Source: Demequinaceae bacterium UBA4004
GTDB taxonomy: Bacteria > Actinomycetota > Actinomycetes > Actinomycetales > Demequinaceae
Direction: 5' to 3'
Length of the DNA: 10,428 nt
Assembly (NCBI GenBank): GCA_002384765.1
Contig: DGBM01000065.1
Span: 6,556 to 16,983 of the forward strand
A program made the translations under genes and the position numbers. Positions 6,168 to 10,428 of this stretch are shown here, in pieces. Numbering within the stretch: position 1 is the first letter of the stretch; each line of letters starts with the position of its first letter. A model generated the notes under the pieces. That model searched no databases, had not been told where the DNA came from, and worked only from the letters and a program-made list of their open reading frames with translations.

Positions 6168-6782
6168 TTATGGGGCCTTCAGAGGTTCGGTGAGCAGGCT
6201 GTTCACGTAGCCTGCGAGCGCACCTGCCATGTCGGTGTCTGCGTCCAACAGCCACTGAATCTGCAATCCGTCCATGAGCGCGATGAGGTGCGCGGCCGCA
6301 ACGGTTGGCACCACGCCTTGGCGGAGCTCTTGAGCAGCCGCGAGTTCTTCGAGACCCCTCACCAGCGTGGCGCGAAGCGAGGAGTAGCGTGCCACAAAGT
6401 AGGCGTGGGCGGGATGATCAGGGGCGGTGGCCTCCACCGACAGGCTCGCGAAGAGCTCGACGAGGCCGCGCTTGGCCGCGTTCTTCGCCGCCCCCGCCAC
6501 GAGGTGCTCCAGCAGCGCGCGCCCGTCAAGGTCCGCGAACTCGACCACGCCGTCGTCCTCCTCGACGCCGTCCACCTCATCGCGCCGCTCGAGCGCCGCC
6601 ATGAGCAGCGCCTCTTTGGTCGGGAAGTGATAGAGAAGGCCGGGATGGGTGATGCCGGAGCGCGCCGCGATGTCGCGCAGGGAGGTGGCGCGATACCCCT
6701 GCCTTGCGAACATCACCAGAGCGGTGTCGAGCACCTGTTGCCTGGTGGCGTCGCCCCTGATCGAGCGTCCGTCGACGGTCAT
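6168..6782 (-). CDS. TetR family transcriptional regulator of the GH3/MFS operon
   Basis: A 204-residue one-component repressor of the TetR/AcrR family. Residues 12-58 form the DNA-binding domain, with the helix-turn-helix SLRDIAARSGITHPGLLYHFPTKEALL (34-60) in canonical form. The remainder is the ligand/dimer domain, with an acidic stretch VDGVEEDDG (70-78) between them; the ligand is not predictable. ATG 6782 is preferred because AAGGAGG (6794-6788) sits 5 nt upstream; an in-frame GTG at 6788 overlaps that site. The gene is divergent from the GH3 gene with only 46 bp between starts. A perfect palindrome there (6801-6822) is the obvious operator for both genes, so self-repression and repression of GH3/MFS are likely. 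Sugar-hydrolase operons in this phylum more often use LacI repressors; a TetR protein suggests an aglycone or other lipophilic signal (inference). Confidence 0.94.
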   Translation of the reverse strand: MTVDGRSIRGDATRQQVLDTALVMFARQGYRATSLRDIAARSGITHPGLLYHFPTKEALLMAALERRDEVDGVEEDDGVVEFADLDGRALLEHLVAGAAKNAAKRGLVELFASLSVEATAPDHPAHAYFVARYSSLRATLVRGLEELAAAQELRQGVVPTVAAAHLIALMDGLQIQWLLDADTDMAGALAGYVNSLLTEPLKAP

Positions 6783-6792
6783 GGCCACCTCC

Positions 6793-6833
6793 TTGCTAAC
6801 TTTTCTACCACCTGGTAGAAAATGTCACGTGAC
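6793..6833. promoter_or_regulatory. Divergent promoter with TetR operator palindrome; possible leaderless GH3 start
   Basis: TTTTCTACCA (6801-6810) and its exact reverse complement TGGTAGAAAA (6813-6822) flank a 2-bp CC, a perfect 22-bp palindrome typical in size for TetR dimers. On the plus strand TTGCTA (6793-6798), 17 bp and TAGAAA (6816-6821) form a promoter-like pair whose predicted start is 6828-6829, at the GH3 GTG (6829), so the mRNA may be leaderless; no Shine-Dalgarno is seen there. By symmetry TAGAAA also occurs on the minus strand (6807-6802), a possible -10 for tetR. The palindrome covers both -10 regions, predicting joint repression. A second perfect palindrome, GTCACGTGAC, spans 6824-6833. 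Confidence 0.7.
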
Positions 6834-9093
6834 TACCTCGCCCTACCTCGACCCCTCTCTTCCCATCTCCGCACGCGTCGCGGACCTCGTGTCATGCATG
6901 ACCCTGCCGGAAAAGGTGGGCCAGATGATGCAGTTGCCCGGCAAGAACGGGGTCGAGTCCCCCATACGCGACTTTCACGTGGGATCGCTGCTCCACGTGT
7001 CTCCCGATGGCCTGGAAAGGGCGAGCGCGCTCACCGAGGAGACCAGGCTACGCATCCCCGTGCTCGTGGGAGAGGACTGCATTCATGGACACTCATTCTT
7101 CGAGGGCGCCACGATCTTCCCCACCCAATTGGGACTCGCCGCAAGCTTCGACCCCGAACTCCTGGAGCGCGTCGGGCGCGTGACGGCCGTCGAGGTGGCA
7201 ACCACGGGCATCCACTGGACCTTCTCCCCCGTGCTGTGCATCACCCGCGACCTGCGCTGGGGCCGCGTGAGCGAGACGTTCGGGGAGGACCCCCACCTCA
7301 TCGGCGAGCTTGCGGCAGCCATGATCCGCGGCTACCAAGGTGATGGACTGAAAGACCCCACGGCGATCCTGGCCACGGCCAAGCATTTTGCTGGCTACTC
7401 GGAGACCCAGGGTGGCCGCGACGCCTCTGAGGCCGACCTCTCCCGCCGCAAGCTGCAGTCGTGGTTCTTGCCGCCTTTCGAGAAGGCCGCTCGCGCGGGC
7501 TGCGCCACGTTCATGCTGGGCTACCAGGCAATCGACGGCACACCGATCACGATCAACACATGGCTGTTGGGCGACGTGCTTCGCAAGAAGTGGGGTTACC
7601 AGGGCATGCTCATCACGGACTGGGACAACGTGGGCAACCTGGTGCGCGAACAGCGACTGTTCCCGGACTACGCTCACGCCGCGGCTGCGGCGGTCAACGC
7701 TGGTAACGACATGATCATGACGACGCCCGCGTTCTTTGACGGAGCCCAGCAGGCCGTCGCCCAGGGTCTGCTCGACGAACGCCGCGTCGACGAGGCGGTG
7801 GGACGCATCCTCTCGCTCAAGTTCGAACTCGGGCTGTTCGAGAACCCGCGCTTGCCGGACGTGGAGCGCCAGCGTGCCACGATCGCTCAGCCCGCTCACA
7901 CGGAGCTCAACCTCGAGACGGCACGCCGCTCGCTCGTGTTGCTGCGCAACGACGGCCTCCTCCCGCTGGGCACTTCCACCCGTCAGGGCGGCACCACCGC
8001 GCGCAAGATCGCCGTGGTCGGCCCGAACGCCGACAACCCTGACACTCAACTGGGCGACTGGGCAGGCAACTCCGGACAGGCTCACTGGCTACCGAACGGC
8101 CACCCGCGCGCGCGCATCACCACGGTGCTCGACGGTCTGCGCTCACTCGCACCGGCGGGCTGCGAGGTGGCGTACGCCAAGGGCGCGGAGATCATCACGA
8201 CAGGGCCGGATCCGATCGGCGAGTTCTTCCCAGACGGGCAGCCGCGGCCAGACATCGCCATGCCGGTCGAGCCGGATCAAGCCATGATCGACCAGGCTGT
8301 CGAGGCCGCACGCGACGCCGACGCTGTGGTGGCCGTATTGGGTGACCGCATCGAGCTGGTGGGCGAGGGCAGATCCACCGCGACCCTCGAGTTGCTGGGG
8401 GGCCAGGTGGCGCTCCTCGACGCGCTCGTTGACACGGGCACGCCAGTGGTTCTTGTGGTGCTCGCCTCGAAGCCTCACGTGTTGCCGCCGTCGGCTGACC
8501 GCGTTCCCGCCGTTGTGTGGGCCGCAAACCCAGGGATGATGGGCGGCCAGGCCATCGCGGAACTCCTGTTCGGTCAGATCGAGCCGAGTGGCCGCTTACC
8601 GATCTCGTGGCCCCGTCACGTCGGCCAGCAGCCCATCTACTACAACCAGATCGACGCGCAGCACGGGCACCGCTATGCGGACCTCACGCAGGAGCCGGCG
8701 TGGGTGTTCGGCGACGGCCTGGGGTATTCCACCGTCGAGTATCGGGATCTCGAGGTGCTCACGCCCTCGCTCACCGCGAGCGAAACCGTCCGTGCTCGGG
8801 TGACTGTGTCCAACACGGGACGCCGCGCGGCGGTGGAGACGGTCCAGGTCTATGTCCGAGACGTGAATACCTCCGCGACCTGGGCGGATCGCGAACTCAA
8901 GTCCTTTGCCCACGTGAGCGTCGCGCCCGGCGAGTCGGCCACTGTCGAGCTTGCAGTGCCGACCGCCGCATGCTCGATCGTGACGTCCGAGGGCGAACGC
9001 GTCGTGGAGCCCGGCGCCTTCGAGTTGCTCGTGGGCCCGTCCTCAAGGCGCGAGGACCTCCTGGTCGGCGCGTTCGAGGTGACCGTCTCATGA
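6829..9093 (+). CDS. Glycoside hydrolase family 3, probable intracellular beta-glucosidase
   Basis: A 754-residue GH3 enzyme that removes beta-linked sugars, probably glucose, from the non-reducing end of small glycosides. Domains: (beta/alpha)8 barrel about 25-345, alpha/beta sandwich about 365-635, and a C-terminal fibronectin-III-like domain about 640-750. Key motifs: GEDCIHGHSF (81-90), TRDLRWGRVSETFGEDP (139-155), AKHFAGY (184-190) and GYQGMLITDWDNVG (257-269) with nucleophile Asp264. Glu513 in ELVGEGRSTATL aligns with the SGEG glutamate used as acid/base in related enzymes. No signal peptide is present, so it acts on imported substrate. GTG 6829 gives the family-length N-terminus; the open frame back to 6649 runs through tetR and is spurious. 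ATG 6822 is in another frame. The stop overlaps the MFS start as ATGA. Substrate (cellobiose-type sugar, xyloside or plant glycoside) cannot be read from sequence. Confidence 0.96.
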   Translation: MTTSPYLDPSLPISARVADLVSCMTLPEKVGQMMQLPGKNGVESPIRDFHVGSLLHVSPDGLERASALTEETRLRIPVLVGEDCIHGHSFFEGATIFPTQLGLAASFDPELLERVGRVTAVEVATTGIHWTFSPVLCITRDLRWGRVSETFGEDPHLIGELAAAMIRGYQGDGLKDPTAILATAKHFAGYSETQGGRDASEADLSRRKLQSWFLPPFEKAARAGCATFMLGYQAIDGTPITINTWLLGDVLRKKWGYQGMLITDWDNVGNLVREQRLFPDYAHAAAAAVNAGNDMIMTTPAFFDGAQQAVAQGLLDERRVDEAVGRILSLKFELGLFENPRLPDVERQRATIAQPAHTELNLETARRSLVLLRNDGLLPLGTSTRQGGTTARKIAVVGPNADNPDTQLGDWAGNSGQAHWLPNGHPRARITTVLDGLRSLAPAGCEVAYAKGAEIITTGPDPIGEFFPDGQPRPDIAMPVEPDQAMIDQAVEAARDADAVVAVLGDRIELVGEGRSTATLELLGGQVALLDALVDTGTPVVLVVLASKPHVLPPSADRVPAVVWAANPGMMGGQAIAELLFGQIEPSGRLPISWPRHVGQQPIYYNQIDAQHGHRYADLTQEPAWVFGDGLGYSTVEYRDLEVLTPSLTASETVRARVTVSNTGRRAAVETVQVYVRDVNTSATWADRELKSFAHVSVAPGESATVELAVPTAACSIVTSEGERVVEPGAFELLVGPSSRREDLLVGAFEVTVS

Positions 9094-10331
9094 CTGCGGC
9101 AGAGCACGTCATCGAGACACCGCGCCTGCGCAAGGCCCGCATCGGAGTCAGCCTGCTGTTCCTCGCCAACGGTGCCATGCTCGCCAACCTGGTGCCCCGT
9201 CTGCCAGAGATCAAGGAGCACCTCGAACTCAGCTACACGGGCTTCGGCGTCGCCTGGGCCTTCGGCTCGCTCGGCGGAATCACGCTGGGGCTCCTGTCAG
9301 GGACGATGCTGCGGCGGTTCGGTTCCGCACGGCTGGCTACGCTGACGCTTGCCATTCAGGCGTTCGTGATCTGGGGTGCCGGTGTGTCCCCAGTGGTCGG
9401 CGTGTTTGCCGTGCTCCTGTTTCTCAACGGTGCACTGGACGCCAACACCGACGTGGCCCAGAATGCCCAGGGCATGGGGGTCCAGCGACGCATGGGCCGC
9501 TCGATCATCAACGGCCTGCATGCCATGTGGTCGCTCGGGGCGGCCCTCGGCGGCCTGCTGGGCGGCGCGGCGATCGCCTTGAACCTGAGCATCGGCGTGC
9601 ACCTCGGACTGTCATCGGTCCTGTTCCTTGGGATGGCGGCGGTGGCTCGCGTTTTCATGTTGGGGCCCGACACGGGAGTGGACCGCGAACAAGCCGAGCC
9701 AGCGCACGATGCGCCGCGACGCGGATTCCGCATTCCGCGCTCCGCTGCCATCGCGCTCGTCATGCTCGGGCTCATCGCGATCGCGGGCGCCGTCGCAGAG
9801 GATGCGGCTATCACGTGGTCTTCGATCTACATGGCTGACGATCTGGGCGTCGACGAAAGGCTGGCGGGCTACGCGCTTGTGAGCCTCATGGCTCTGCACT
9901 TTGTGGGTCGTCTCATCGGCGACAGGCTCGTCGACCGGTGGGGAAACCGCGCGGTGGCCCGGGCCGGAGGGGCGCTCGCTGCGGTGGGCATGGGTATCGC
10001 ACTTGCGTGGCCCACTGTCGCTGGCACGCTGGTGGGCTTCGCTGCGGCCGGACTTGGCGTGGCGACCACGATTCCCGCCGCCTTCGCGGCTTCCGACGAG
10101 ATCCCGGGGCTAAAACCTGGTACCGGCATCACCTTGGTCAGTTGGGCGCTGCGGCTTTCGTTCCTTGTAGGGCCTCCTCTCGTGGGCGTGATCGCGGACG
10201 CCACGAGTCTGCGCGTCGGCTTGTTGCTGGTGCCGGTGGCTGGGGTGGCCGTCGTGCTCCTGGCGGGTTCGCTCACAGGGCGGGGGCATCGCGACGTCTC
10301 CCCTCCCGCCGTCATCACTCCGGCGCACTGA
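9090..10331 (+). CDS. MFS transporter, YbjJ-like, probable importer for the GH3 substrate
   Basis: A 413-residue major facilitator superfamily protein with about 12 hydrophobic helices and a charged central loop near 193-217 (DTGVDREQAEPAHDAPRRG). It resembles the E. coli YbjJ group: LFLANGAMLANLVPRLPEIKEHLELSYTGFGVAWAFGSLGG near the N-terminus, NGALDANTDVAQNAQG (113-128), LHAMWSLGAALGG (143-155), AEDAAITWSSIYM (236-248) and the second-half motif-A copy GRLIGDRLVDRWGNR (273-287). ATG 9090 lies in the GH3 stop (4-bp overlap), so the two are translationally coupled; the frame is open upstream to 8517 but that part is a shadow of the GH3 gene. Coupling to a cytoplasmic glycosidase suggests import of a small glycoside, or alternatively export of the released product. 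YbjJ itself has no firmly established substrate that I can cite. Confidence 0.92.
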   Translation: MTAAEHVIETPRLRKARIGVSLLFLANGAMLANLVPRLPEIKEHLELSYTGFGVAWAFGSLGGITLGLLSGTMLRRFGSARLATLTLAIQAFVIWGAGVSPVVGVFAVLLFLNGALDANTDVAQNAQGMGVQRRMGRSIINGLHAMWSLGAALGGLLGGAAIALNLSIGVHLGLSSVLFLGMAAVARVFMLGPDTGVDREQAEPAHDAPRRGFRIPRSAAIALVMLGLIAIAGAVAEDAAITWSSIYMADDLGVDERLAGYALVSLMALHFVGRLIGDRLVDRWGNRAVARAGGALAAVGMGIALAWPTVAGTLVGFAAAGLGVATTIPAAFAASDEIPGLKPGTGITLVSWALRLSFLVGPPLVGVIADATSLRVGLLLVPVAGVAVVLLAGSLTGRGHRDVSPPAVITPAH

Positions 10332-10346
10332 ACGGCACACCAACCA

Positions 10347-10428
10347 CTACCCACGGTCTGCTTGCCACCTGGCTTTGGCTGCCGCAGGTCCACCGGGGAT
10401 CGTCCCGAGAGGAAGCTGGCAAACGAGC
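10347..10428 (-). CDS. Possible C-terminal end of a convergent gene (tentative)
   Basis: In the 97 bp after the transporter stop, one minus-strand frame is open from the window edge to a TAG at 10349-10347, giving 26 residues ending AAAKARWQADRG. That would leave a 15-bp gap to the convergent transporter. Codon third positions are not clearly GC-rich and the stretch is too short to judge. Another minus frame is also open, ending at 10315 inside the transporter. A weak hairpin (ACCT 10367-10370 / AGGT 10386-10389 with GGC/GCC inside) could instead be a terminator, and GAGAGGAAG near 10407-10415 could be a ribosome site for a plus-strand gene beyond the window. Confidence 0.2.
   Translation of the reverse strand, partial: LVCQLPLGTIPGGPAAAKARWQADRG

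Noticed and set aside
6649..6828. N-terminal extension of the GH3 reading frame
   Set aside because: It runs antisense through the tetR-like gene and across the operator, and has no GH3 character; similarity starts just after GTG 6829.
6822..7343. ATG at 6822 as the start of a small protein or of GH3
   Set aside because: It is in a different frame from GH3 and gives an Arg/Pro/His-rich shadow product.
7093..8085. Minus-strand 330-codon frame inside the GH3 gene
   Set aside because: It is antisense to a fully conserved GH3 barrel and has no recognisable domain.
8517..9089. Upstream extension of the transporter reading frame
   Set aside because: It is an out-of-frame, arginine-rich shadow of the GH3 gene; the transporter begins at the ATGA overlap at 9090.
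1..10428. CRISPR arrays, insertion sequences, integrase or attachment sites, tRNA/rRNA genes
   Set aside because: I saw no regularly spaced repeats, transposase-like proteins or structural RNA signatures in the window.

Overview
The window is GC-rich, with dense, tightly packed genes, GTG starts and ATGA/TGATG overlaps. Together with an MgtA-type mannosyltransferase this points to an actinobacterium, probably Micrococcales-like (family-level placement is a guess). I find nine genes supported by conserved motifs and short intergenic regions, several with operator-like structure. I see no rRNA, tRNA, CRISPR array or insertion sequence.

Left block (1-2055, minus strand): a CopC-domain copper-binding exported protein, then hemC (hydroxymethylbilane synthase) and hemD (uroporphyrinogen-III synthase, cut by the window edge). 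hemC and hemD overlap by 4 bp and make consecutive steps of tetrapyrrole synthesis. The copC-like gene lies 41 bp upstream on the same strand and may be co-transcribed.

Centre (2147-5330, plus strand): two GT4 glycosyltransferases and an SGNH/GDSL hydrolase joined by 1-bp TGATG overlaps, so a translationally coupled operon. The first enzyme resembles the GDP-mannose-dependent MgtA of mycobacteria and corynebacteria, so the operon probably builds or trims a mannosylated glycolipid or envelope glycan. The divergent copC/mgtA gap carries three TCACC repeats at exact 11-bp spacing that resemble a PhoP (phosphate) box.

Middle right (5390-5962, minus strand): a four-helix DoxX-family membrane protein. 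It converges on the SGNH gene across a strong GC hairpin. Its upstream region holds a cluster of GGAC/GTCC elements and a possible 5'-end stem-loop.

Right block (6168-10331): a TetR regulator (minus) divergent from a GH3 beta-glycosidase and a YbjJ-like MFS transporter (plus, 4-bp overlap). A perfect 10-2-10 bp palindrome sits in the 46-bp intergenic gap, on top of a promoter-like sequence whose predicted start is at or within a base of the GH3 GTG codon. This looks like a self-contained import-and-hydrolyse cassette: the MFS protein imports a small glycoside, the cytoplasmic GH3 enzyme splits it, and the TetR protein senses substrate or aglycone. The last 97 bp hold no clear gene, though a convergent gene may end there.
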